64,000 nucleotides of DNA from JACCXJ01 sp050740695 (lineage in GTDB: Bacteria; Pseudomonadota; Gammaproteobacteria; JACCXJ01): contig JBOIDR010000001.1 of assembly GCA_050740695.1 (NCBI GenBank), positions 22,828-86,827 on the forward strand. Direction: 5' to 3'. The notes below the pieces were generated by a model. It was not told the origin of the DNA, searched no databases, and worked only from the letters and a program-made list of their open reading frames with translations. Position numbers and translations under genes: made by a program. Below, one piece after another: positions 38,087 through 45,537 of this stretch. How positions within the stretch are numbered: the stretch's first letter is position 1; each line of letters begins with the position of its first letter.

Positions 38087-39046
38087 GTGAACGCGCGCCT
38101 GGCGCTCAACCTCGGCCTCATCGGGCTCGTCGGGATCCTGGTGTTGCTGGCCGTCTACGAGCCTGGTCTCGATGCGCCGAAAAAGCGTCCCAGATTGACC
38201 GCGATCGAGGGACAGGCGGTCAAGGCCATCACGGTTACACGCAAGGATGGCGGGACCATCGTGCTCGCGAAGGAAGAGGGGCGCTGGATGATGCGGGCGC
38301 CCTATTCGGTGCCCGCGAACCCCGGTCCGATCCAGTCGATCCTGGGCTTTCTGGAAGGCACGAGCCAGGCGTCGTTCCCCGCAGAGGGGCATGAGCTCAA
38401 GCGCTTCGGCCTCGCCGAACCCAAGGTCCGGATGGAGGTGGACGGCGATGGGTTCGCGTTTGGTGATACCAGCGCCATGAACGGTCAGCGTTATGTGCTC
38501 TACAAAGACGAGGTGCACCTCACGATGGACGCTTTGTACGACCCGTTGCTCGCAGACCCCGGGGATTTCGTGAGCCCGCGGCTCGTCGAAGAGGGCGGGG
38601 AGTTGACCGCGATCCAGTTGCCCGGGGCGACCGTGGAACACCGCGGGAGCGGCTGGGCGCTGCGCCCGGAGGACGCCTCGGTAGCAGAGGAAGCCTTGGC
38701 GAGACTCGCGGAGGACTGGCTGTCCGCCCAGGCGCTCGCGGTCCGCAAGCGCGGCGGCGTGGCATCCCTAGACACGATCACCCTGGAACTGAAGGACGCC
38801 CCGCCGTTGCGCTTCGAGGTCCTGGCGCGCGAGCCTGAGTTGGTCCTCGCGCGGCCGGAGCGAGGACTCGAGTACCGATTGGGCAGCGGGATGGCGGAGC
38901 GGCTGCTCCGGCCCACGCGCACTGAAAAGAAAGACCCGAGCGCCGGGCAGGAGGCGAGGGGCGACATGGCCCAAGACCCGCCGCCCAGCGAGCCGGCGGC
39001 CGAGCCCCTAGACAGCGCCGCCGGACCAGAAAGCCAAAAGAGATAA
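38087..39046 (+). CDS. DUF4340 domain protein of the Gld-type ABC operon
   Basis: The 319-residue protein starts at a GTG at 38087, has one N-terminal membrane helix (NLGLIGLVGILVLLAVY), and carries repeats of the DUF4340 type (KAITVTRKDGGTIVLAKEEGRWMMRAPY). It ends in a Pro/Glu-rich low-complexity tail. DUF4340 proteins almost always follow GldG-like genes, as here. The role is unknown, presumably periplasmic. Confidence 0.85.
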   Translation: MNARLALNLGLIGLVGILVLLAVYEPGLDAPKKRPRLTAIEGQAVKAITVTRKDGGTIVLAKEEGRWMMRAPYSVPANPGPIQSILGFLEGTSQASFPAEGHELKRFGLAEPKVRMEVDGDGFAFGDTSAMNGQRYVLYKDEVHLTMDALYDPLLADPGDFVSPRLVEEGGELTAIQLPGATVEHRGSGWALRPEDASVAEEALARLAEDWLSAQALAVRKRGGVASLDTITLELKDAPPLRFEVLAREPELVLARPERGLEYRLGSGMAERLLRPTRTEKKDPSAGQEARGDMAQDPPPSEPAAEPLDSAAGPESQKR

Positions 39047-39061
39047 TAAGGATAAAAGAGG

Positions 39062-39877
39062 GTGCCCGAGCTGCCGGAAGTCGAGACCACCCGCCGCGGG
39101 ATCACCCCCCACCTGCTCGGCAGGTGCGTTACGGCGGTCGTGGTCCGGGAGCCACGCCTGCGCTGGCCCGTTCCCATCGCGTTGGCGCAAGAGCTACCGG
39201 GCCAACGCATAGCCGCCGTGCGCCGGCGCGGCAAGTACCTTTTCCTCGAGGCCCGGACCGGAACGGTGATCCTGCATCTCGGGATGTCAGGGAGCCTGCG
39301 CCTGGTGTCGCACTCCACGGCACCGGGCCCCCATGAGCATCTCGACCTCGTGATCGGTGAGGAGACCTGTCTGCGATTGCGAGACCCGCGTCGCTTCGGG
39401 GTCGTCTTGTGGACGCACGAGCCGCCCGAGCACCACCCTCTCTTGGCCGCACTCGGCCCGGAGCCCTGGGATGCGGGCTTCACGGGGGCCTATCTGCATG
39501 GCCGGGCGCATGGCAGGCGAGTGCCCGTGAAGAACTTCATCATGGACAGCCACACCGTCGCCGGTGTCGGTAACATCTATGCCAACGAGGCCCTATACGC
39601 CGCCGGGATCCGTCCGACCCGGCCGGCACGCCGGATCTCGCCGAGCCGCTACCAGCGCCTCGGCGAGGCCATCCGCAAGGTCCTGGAACGGGCCATCCGG
39701 GACGGTGGGACGACGCTGCGGGACTTCACCGATACGAGTGGGAGACCGGGCTACTTCGCGCAGCACCTCCGGGTCTATGGCCGCGCCGGCAGGGCTTGCT
39801 GGCGCTGTGGCGCCCCGGTACGCCAAGTGCGCCTCGGCCAGCGCTCCGCCTACTTCTGTCCGGGCTGTCAGCGCTGA
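39062..39877 (+). CDS. mutM: Formamidopyrimidine-DNA glycosylase
   Basis: The 271-residue protein (GTG start at 39062) begins MPELPEVETTRRG with catalytic Pro2 and Glu3. It carries the Lys in RRRGKYLFLE and ends in a zinc finger CWRCGAPVRQVRLGQRSAYFCPGC. It excises 8-oxoguanine and ring-opened purines and nicks the abasic site. It follows the DUF4340 gene by 15 bases and may be cotranscribed. It converges with sohB across a 37-base gap. Confidence 0.96.
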   Translation: MPELPEVETTRRGITPHLLGRCVTAVVVREPRLRWPVPIALAQELPGQRIAAVRRRGKYLFLEARTGTVILHLGMSGSLRLVSHSTAPGPHEHLDLVIGEETCLRLRDPRRFGVVLWTHEPPEHHPLLAALGPEPWDAGFTGAYLHGRAHGRRVPVKNFIMDSHTVAGVGNIYANEALYAAGIRPTRPARRISPSRYQRLGEAIRKVLERAIRDGGTTLRDFTDTSGRPGYFAQHLRVYGRAGRACWRCGAPVRQVRLGQRSAYFCPGCQR

Positions 39878-39914
39878 TGGAAGAAGCGGAACCTCAGGGT
39901 CTTGTCACGCACCC

Positions 39915-40901
39915 TCAGCCCCACCACACCCCCGGCGAAAGGAATCGCTCCAGTCCACGCCGCTTTCGAATGTAGGTCAGCTCGTACAGATCGGCCGCGG
40001 CACTGGCGTCCCTCAGGTAGTCGTCGCTCGTGCGTACCGCGTCGACGAGCTTGAGGTCCAGGGCTTGAAGGCCGTACCAGTGCTCGCCTGTCGAGACCTT
40101 TTCGATGTCCACATCCGGACGGTGGGACCTGACGAAGTCCTTGAACAAGGCATGGGTGATCTCGATGTCTTCGCGGAACTTCTCCCGCCCCTTCTCGGTG
40201 TTCTCACCGAACAGGGTGAGCGTGCGTTTGTGCTCGCCGGCCGTGATCAGCTCGTAGTCCACATCATGGCTCTTGAGTAGCCGGTTGAAATTCGGCATCT
40301 GGCCCACCACGCCAATTGAGCCGAGGATCGCGAACGGGGCCGCGATGATGCGCTGGGCGACACAGGCCATGAGATAGCCACCGCTGGCCGCCACCTTATC
40401 GACCGCCACTGTCAGTGAGATACCGTGGTCTTTGAAGCGCTGTAGCTGGGACGCGGCCAAGCCATAGCCGTGGACCACCCCGCCCGGGCTCTCCAGGATC
40501 ACGACGACCTCATCGTTCGGGGTTGCAACCGCTAGGACCGCGCTCACCTCCTCGCGTAGCGCCGCCACCGCTGAAGCGCGAATATCACCCTGGAAGCGCA
40601 GGACGAACACCCGCTTCCTGGCGCCCGACCCGTCCCCGCCGATGTCCTTTGCCCGGGCCTTACGCTCGGCCTTGAACGCCTTGTGCGCCTTCCTGAACGC
40701 CCGCCTGGGCCCCATCGCCGCTCGCAGCGCCAGCGCCATGGCGTCGTACTTGTCATTCAGGCGCTTCACCTCCAAGCGCTCTTCCTGTCCCGCCCTGCCA
40801 CGCTTGCGAATGAGCACCAGACCAAACGTCAGCGCCAACAGAAACACCAACACGGTCGCTAGCTTGGCGACGAACAGACCATAATCGGTGATAAAGTCCA
40901 T
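39915..40901 (-). CDS. sohB: Inner-membrane serine protease SohB (peptidase S49)
   Basis: The 328-residue protein has an N-terminal membrane helix (LFVAKLATVLVFLLALTFGLVLI), a SohB-type linker, and the S49 protease domain. The nucleophile Ser is in DKVAASGGYLMACVA and the general-base Lys in AGEHKRTLTLFGENT. It degrades peptides at the periplasmic face. The ATG at 40901 has AGGAACAGG in front and is only 7 bases after the pmoD-like gene, so it is probably translated from the monooxygenase transcript, an unusual association. Confidence 0.92.
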   Translation of the reverse strand: MDFITDYGLFVAKLATVLVFLLALTFGLVLIRKRGRAGQEERLEVKRLNDKYDAMALALRAAMGPRRAFRKAHKAFKAERKARAKDIGGDGSGARKRVFVLRFQGDIRASAVAALREEVSAVLAVATPNDEVVVILESPGGVVHGYGLAASQLQRFKDHGISLTVAVDKVAASGGYLMACVAQRIIAAPFAILGSIGVVGQMPNFNRLLKSHDVDYELITAGEHKRTLTLFGENTEKGREKFREDIEITHALFKDFVRSHRPDVDIEKVSTGEHWYGLQALDLKLVDAVRTSDDYLRDASAAADLYELTYIRKRRGLERFLSPGVWWG

Positions 40902-40908
40902 CCTGTTC

Positions 40909-41472
40909 CTAAACGGTCTCCGTGCGACCCTGCCGCAGTCTCAGGACAAGAAAGATCACCGCCCCGATGACAACGATCCCTAGCCCGATCATGACGTAGC
41001 TGCTTGTACCCCCCTTTGGGACGACCTGAATGGGCGCTTTCAGCACCAGCGGCCGGGCGTCGCTCATGGTCAGGACGGCCATGTAGCGCTTTCCGGCCTC
41101 GAACGCCGACTCCAATAGCACGGTCCCCTGGGGATAGACCTTGGTGGGGACTTCGGCAACCGTCTTGATCGGCCCCCCGACCGCGATCTTCCCATCTTCA
41201 CCCATCTCGACGACCCGGAGCTCGACGGGTTTGCTCCGCATCTCCGTGTCCGTGAAATCGAAAACCAGGTTGGTTTGTCCCGGCGCCGGGAGATCCCAGC
41301 AATGTTCCTCACCGCCCGTGGCCTGCTGATAGGCCGTGAAGTGCATCCGGTACTTCCCGAACTCCACAACACACGTATCGAACTCGATCGACGCACCGCC
41401 ATGGGCGTGTGCGAGTGAACTGCCCAACAGCGCTGCCCCAGCCGCCACCCACATGATTATCTTGTATCTCAT
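40909..41472 (-). CDS. pmoD: PmoD/AmoD-type periplasmic copper-associated protein
   Basis: From the ATG at 41472 the 187-residue protein has a signal peptide (IIMWVAAGAALLGSSLAHA). Its periplasmic domain has the AmoD/PmoD pattern: Cys34 in FDTCVVEFGKYRMHFTAYQ, Met43, then EEHCWDLPAPG with Cys58. A C-terminal membrane helix (YVMIGLGIVVIGAVIFLVLRL) follows. PmoD is reported to bind copper through Cys and Met residues and is needed for growth on copper monooxygenase, though its exact role is open. It follows pmoB after a terminator. An ATG at 41559 lies inside that terminator region and is unlikely to be used. Confidence 0.82.
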   Translation of the reverse strand: MRYKIIMWVAAGAALLGSSLAHAHGGASIEFDTCVVEFGKYRMHFTAYQQATGGEEHCWDLPAPGQTNLVFDFTDTEMRSKPVELRVVEMGEDGKIAVGGPIKTVAEVPTKVYPQGTVLLESAFEAGKRYMAVLTMSDARPLVLKAPIQVVPKGGTSSYVMIGLGIVVIGAVIFLVLRLRQGRTETV

Positions 41473-41540
41473 TACGTACCTCGCTTGCTCTGGCTCGCGC
41501 TCGCCCAACTGCGGCCCGCGCCGTCTATTGGCTGTCTTCC

Positions 41541-41571
41541 AAAAAAAAACCGCCCCCAATAGTGGGGGCGG
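41541..41571 (-). terminator. Rho-independent terminator between pmoB and pmoD
   Basis: Read on the minus strand, a perfect 9-base stem CCGCCCCCA/TGGGGGCGG with a four-base loop is followed by nine T. It lies 78 bases after the pmoB stop and 69 bases before the pmoD start. It should end most pmoCAB transcripts and allow partial read-through to pmoD-sohB. Confidence 0.9.
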
Positions 41572-41648
41572 TGGATCTTCGCGCGGGCAACCAGCCCCTG
41601 GTTGTCGTTATCGGGCTCCGCGTCAGGTCATGAAACCTGCCCTTCCGT

Positions 41649-42908
41649 TTAAGTGAAGCGCGGAAGCAGCGGGCCGCCGATCGCCACGACGTGCCGGAAG
41701 CCGCTGGTATCTGCGAAGAAGAACAAGCCACCGAACCGGGCGTCCGGGTCATAGATGGCGTCGGCCAAGCGCTCGTTCTCCCAAGCGGCATCCGTGCAGG
41801 TGACCGTTATGATTCTCGAGTGACCCGGGAGGATCGGGCTATTGTCATCCACGGTGAGCCCTTCCGGCGCCAGGAGCTGGGGCGGATAGTTGGTGTCATC
41901 CTTGTACACCGTCGGGTTCAGGAACCGAATGCCGGCCGTCTCGAACTCGGCTACCTGCACCGGGTTGACACCGCGGTTCGTCACACGGATCTTGATGTTG
42001 ACGGAACGGCCCGGCACCCGGTAGGTCGCCTGCTCCAACCCCACCTCAACGGCCGGTTGGCCTGCCGGGATCGGGTCCATGAGGCCAATCACGCCGGCTT
42101 GCAACGGGATCGTGACGGGGTACGTGGCATTGGCGCTCCAGTAGCTGAGCGCAACGATGGCGATCGCGCCGAACATGAAGGCGAGACCCACCTTTAGGTC
42201 CCCTGGGGAGACCAGGTCTTCCTCAGGAACGCCTTCCTTGACGGCCAGGTAACGCGGGATGAACAAGGGCTTCGCCGCCCAGTAGCCGATCCAGGCGCAA
42301 CCGAGCAGGAACCAGAACCAGCTCCAGCCCCAGATCCCGGCCGTTCCGATCCGCTCGACGTCTTCCGTGCGGCCGGTCAAGGTCTGGACCTCGCTCTTAT
42401 AATCCGCCATCGTCCCCTCGATCTGCACCCACTTGCCTGGGCCGATGATGGGACCCGCCGCTTCGACGTTCATCATCGTATGCACGTGCCAGCGACCGGG
42501 CCTGCGCGCCTGCAGGACCACCTTGAACGTGTAGTTCTCGCCCAGCGTCAGGTTGACAGAACGCGGCACGAACTGACCGCCGATGTAGGACTCCTGCCGG
42601 GTGAACACCGGACCGGGAATACCGATGTTCAGGAACGCCGGGGAATATTGGGGGTTGGCCGTCGTTTCCGGCCAACCCTTGAACACGTGGAACTTACCGC
42701 TGACGGTCATCTTGTCGTTGACCTTGAGCTTGTCGGTCGACCACCGGAGATCGTACCAGTGGATGGTGCGCATCCGGAGGAACGCCTGCTGCGACTTCTC
42801 GCCATGGGCCGATGCCTCCGGGGCATACAGGCCCGTGGCGCCGACCACCATCGCGAGACCCGCGGCGGCCCAGCGCCCTACTCTCTTTATCATTGCTGTC
42901 TTACTCAT
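41649..42908 (-). CDS. pmoB: Particulate methane/ammonia monooxygenase subunit B
   Basis: The 419-residue protein has a signal peptide cleaved before His35 (EASA|HGEKSQ). Copper ligands of the Methylococcus enzyme are conserved: the mature N-terminal His35, His141 and His143 in RWHVHTMMNV (CuB), and His50/His74 in TIHWYDL and KFHVFKGW (bis-His site). Two membrane helices (about residues 193-210 and 235-255) separate two cupredoxin domains. It is the periplasmic copper subunit of the trimeric monooxygenase, and the third gene of the operon. Confidence 0.95.
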   Translation of the reverse strand: MSKTAMIKRVGRWAAAGLAMVVGATGLYAPEASAHGEKSQQAFLRMRTIHWYDLRWSTDKLKVNDKMTVSGKFHVFKGWPETTANPQYSPAFLNIGIPGPVFTRQESYIGGQFVPRSVNLTLGENYTFKVVLQARRPGRWHVHTMMNVEAAGPIIGPGKWVQIEGTMADYKSEVQTLTGRTEDVERIGTAGIWGWSWFWFLLGCAWIGYWAAKPLFIPRYLAVKEGVPEEDLVSPGDLKVGLAFMFGAIAIVALSYWSANATYPVTIPLQAGVIGLMDPIPAGQPAVEVGLEQATYRVPGRSVNIKIRVTNRGVNPVQVAEFETAGIRFLNPTVYKDDTNYPPQLLAPEGLTVDDNSPILPGHSRIITVTCTDAAWENERLADAIYDPDARFGGLFFFADTSGFRHVVAIGGPLLPRFT

Positions 42909-42955
42909 GTCTTAGCCTCATCGTGTTATTAGGTTCGGGTTTCTCGGACTGCGGC

Positions 42956-43699
42956 CTAGTACTCGGTCAAGTACTTCGTGGTGCAGAACCAACGCCCGAA
43001 GAAGTGCCAGATGAAGTAGACGAGAACGCAGATGAACCCGGAGAAGAAGGCCGAAACCGGCACCACGTCTTTACCGAAGGTCCTCAAGCTGCCCTTCTCG
43101 ACGAAGCGGATGTACTCGGGCGTACCCGTCCGCACGTAGTGGTAGCCCGCGATGTCGGCGATGGTCATGGACATCCCGTGGTACTCGACCGGCTGGTGCA
43201 GAGGCGCCAGCATGACCCAGTTACCGGGATAGAAGATGAGGCCAAATCCAAGACCGCCCACCACGGCCGTGACCAGGAAACTCTTGGACCACAGCAGGAT
43301 GACGTCGAGGATGATGGCGCCCGGGACCAAGGTCGCGGCCCACACGAAGTTGATGGGGAAGTAGGTCCAGCCCCAGAAGTTGAAGTAACGGTTGACCCAC
43401 TCGCCGAACAACAACCCCAGGATGCATATCGTCGCCCCGAAGGGGAGGCGCAGCTTGCCCCAAAGGTAGTATTGTGCCGCCGCAGGGAAGGTGATGCACA
43501 TGATCGGCGTCACCGTGACCCACAGGCGGCGATCCTTCCAGTCCGACCAGAAGTCCCAGTCGCCCATCGTCAGCATGGCGTGGACGTGGAACCCGCCCGT
43601 GAACACCAGGAACGTCAAGGCTAGGATCAGCCAGTCGGCCGTCCTGGAAGCCTGAACGATCTCGGCTTTCGTAAATACCGCAGGTGAATAGGAACTCAT
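42956..43699 (-). CDS. pmoA: Particulate methane/ammonia monooxygenase subunit A
   Basis: The 247-residue integral membrane protein has the diagnostic PmoA/AmoA core: GDWDFWSDWKDRRLWVTVTP, GEWVNRYFNFWGWTYFPIN, VPGAIILDV and GYHYVRTGTPEYIRFVEKG. The C-terminus GRWFCTTKYL resembles Nitrosococcus AmoA as I recall it, while much of the middle resembles Methylococcus PmoA. Substrate assignment is therefore open. A good ribosome site GAGGAGG precedes the ATG. Subunit A packs against B and C in the membrane. Confidence 0.95.
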   Translation of the reverse strand: MSSYSPAVFTKAEIVQASRTADWLILALTFLVFTGGFHVHAMLTMGDWDFWSDWKDRRLWVTVTPIMCITFPAAAQYYLWGKLRLPFGATICILGLLFGEWVNRYFNFWGWTYFPINFVWAATLVPGAIILDVILLWSKSFLVTAVVGGLGFGLIFYPGNWVMLAPLHQPVEYHGMSMTIADIAGYHYVRTGTPEYIRFVEKGSLRTFGKDVVPVSAFFSGFICVLVYFIWHFFGRWFCTTKYLTEY

Positions 43700-43800
43700 T
43701 GATAGATGCCTCCTCGTTTTATCGATTTATGGTAGCGCGGCAGCGAGAGAGCCTCTGCGCCGGGCACCAGCAACCGTCCCCTTTCTTTGGGGGTCGGTAG

Positions 43801-43838
43801 AACCGGCCGTTGATTGATGTCATCGCACAACGGCCGGT
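43801..43838 (-). promoter_or_regulatory. Stable hairpin in the pmoC-pmoA gap
   Basis: A perfect 11-base inverted repeat, ACCGGCCGTTG and CAACGGCCGGT, encloses a 15-base loop in the 228-base gap between pmoC and pmoA. There is no T-run, so it is more likely an mRNA stability or processing element than a terminator. A 9-base direct repeat (GCTCAGAGC) also lies in the gap near 43858-43884. Confidence 0.6.
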
Positions 43839-43927
43839 ATATCCAGCTCCCGTCTCCTTGCTCAGAGCCTGTCTGGGCTCAGAGCTTCCCTCGTTCCGTG
43901 CTTACCGCGCTTTATAGCCTGGTTCGC

Positions 43928-44695
43928 TTAGTCTGCTTGCTTTAAGCTCGGCCCGACAAGACCTCCGATATTATCGAAGATCTGGCAGAGCAGGCCGCAA
44001 AGGCCCAGGGCCATCCAGCCGAAGAACACGAAGCCGTAGTGCAACGGGGCTACGAACAGCTCTTCCATCCACCAGAAGGTGTGACCCCACTCATTGAGGC
44101 CGACGTTCGGGAGGATCATGAAGGGCCCTACGACCACGACCAGGTACGGCAGGGATACCCCCTTTGAGAAGCAGGGGATCCGGGTCCGAGCATACATGAA
44201 GGCGCCCCAACCCGTCAGGATGTAGATCGGGTAGCTCATGTAGAACTCGATGATGTGGCTGGGCGTGAAGTCCGTGTCACGGATGACGGTTTGGTGCCAC
44301 GTACCATCCTGCTCGGTGTAGAAGCTGGCGCCCCAGTAGATAGCGATGCCGTAGGCGACCAACCACACCAAGTGATGGAAATGGTTCGTCAGAACCTCAC
44401 TCGACGTCAGGGCATCCATATCCCGGACTCGGGTCTTCCACAGGTATGCGCCGATGGCGGCGAACAACGGGATATATAGCGCCGTTTCGATGTACAACCA
44501 GTTCATCCAATAGGTCTTGAACTCCGGCGCGAACGCGTCCAACCCTGCGGACCAGCCGTAGACTTCTTCATACCAACGCACAAAGAAGTTGAAGAAGGTG
44601 AAGCCACCGACCATGAGCCACAGGTTCGTCGAGTTGAGGTAGCTGTGGGCCTTTTCGGCCGTGACTTGACTCGCAACAGCTTGTGATGCTGCCAT
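43928..44695 (-). CDS. pmoC: Particulate methane/ammonia monooxygenase subunit C
   Basis: The 255-residue membrane protein carries the conserved PmoC copper-site triad at the expected spacing: Asp130, His134 and His147 in EQDGTWHQTVIRDTDFTPSH. It also has SSEVLTNHFHHLVW and the C-terminal FMILPNVGLNEWGHTFWWMEELFVAPLH. It has been proposed to hold the CuC/CuD active site. A strong ribosome site (TAGGAGG) precedes the ATG. It is the first gene of the operon, with a sigma-70-like promoter upstream. Confidence 0.95.
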   Translation of the reverse strand: MAASQAVASQVTAEKAHSYLNSTNLWLMVGGFTFFNFFVRWYEEVYGWSAGLDAFAPEFKTYWMNWLYIETALYIPLFAAIGAYLWKTRVRDMDALTSSEVLTNHFHHLVWLVAYGIAIYWGASFYTEQDGTWHQTVIRDTDFTPSHIIEFYMSYPIYILTGWGAFMYARTRIPCFSKGVSLPYLVVVVGPFMILPNVGLNEWGHTFWWMEELFVAPLHYGFVFFGWMALGLCGLLCQIFDNIGGLVGPSLKQAD

Positions 44696-44825
44696 TTTCT
44701 TTGCCTCCTATTTTGGTAGATCAACCACTCCATCCCGGCGCTGCTCCGGGAATGAAGTCCGTCTCACAGACCCACCCCCTCGCCCTTCTCTTCAGGGGAA
44801 ACGGTGTGGATCCGTAGATGGTCTA

Positions 44826-44853
44826 AGTCTATCAAGTGAAGACGGCATGTCAA
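44826..44853 (-). promoter_or_regulatory. Candidate sigma-70 promoter of the pmo operon
   Basis: On the minus strand a perfect -35 hexamer TTGACA (44853-44848) is followed after 16 bases by TAGACT (44831-44826, 4 of 6 to consensus). This predicts a leader of about 120 bases before pmoC. The rest of the 394-base gap (44696-45089) has no gene. It contains a weak copy of the C-rich repeat near 44770 and a second AT-rich patch (TTGAAAACTGTAGAATAT) near 44930-44950 that could be another promoter. Confidence 0.5.
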
Positions 44854-45089
44854 GTCACCCGGACGGTCTAGTGCCCGCTGCCACGTCGGACCCCGCGCCG
44901 GCCGCCGTCCGTGGTATCCTGCCCGATCGATATTCTACAGTTTTCAAATAGATACGATCCGTGCGCGCACACAACCACGGTCTGAGCATGCCCGGTGAGG
45001 TTGCCAGAGATCCGGCGCCCCGGGCAAGGATACGGCAATTGACCTCGCACGGGGGCACGAGCGGCCATCGACGCTACTATGCCGGGGCC

Positions 45090-45524
45090 CTAGCTCATGG
45101 AAATGTAGTCGCGCAACGCGCTGGTCTCGGCCTCGATCTCCTCCATCCTCGCCTTGACCGCGTCTCCGATGCTGACGATCCCGCACAAGCGCCCATCGCC
45201 ATCGGTCACGGGCACATGCCGCATCCGCCGATCGGTCATCAAGGCCATCAGCTTCAACAGCGAATCCAATGGGTTGCAGGCGATGATCTCGGCCCGCATG
45301 AGGGCCTGGATGGGCATCCCCAGGACCTCTCTCCCATGGCTCGCGAGCCCGTGCACGATATCCCTTTCGGAGAGCACCCCCCGCGGCCGGCCATCCCCGT
45401 CGCACACGACCACGGCCCCGATGCGTTGTTCCCTCATACGCTTCGCCGCGACCGCAATGCTCTCGTCGGCCGGCAGGGTGAAAACCCCGGCGCCCTTGAC
45501 CCTAACGATGTCTTCTACCTTCAT
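45090..45524 (-). CDS. Two-CBS-domain protein
   Basis: The 144-residue protein from the ATG at 45524 (MKVEDIVRVKGAG, preceded by AGGGAGG) consists of two CBS domains: ADESIAVAAKRMREQRIGAVVVCDGDGRPRGVLSERDIVHGLA, and PLDSLLKLMALMTDRRMRHVPVTDGDGRLCGIVSIGDAVK. Stand-alone CBS pairs bind adenosine nucleotides and sense energy state. It lies 13 bases after the glycosyltransferase gene and ends the lipase-NACHT/GT4/CBS unit. Confidence 0.9.
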   Translation of the reverse strand: MKVEDIVRVKGAGVFTLPADESIAVAAKRMREQRIGAVVVCDGDGRPRGVLSERDIVHGLASHGREVLGMPIQALMRAEIIACNPLDSLLKLMALMTDRRMRHVPVTDGDGRLCGIVSIGDAVKARMEEIEAETSALRDYISMS

Positions 45525-45537
45525 GACACGCACCTCC

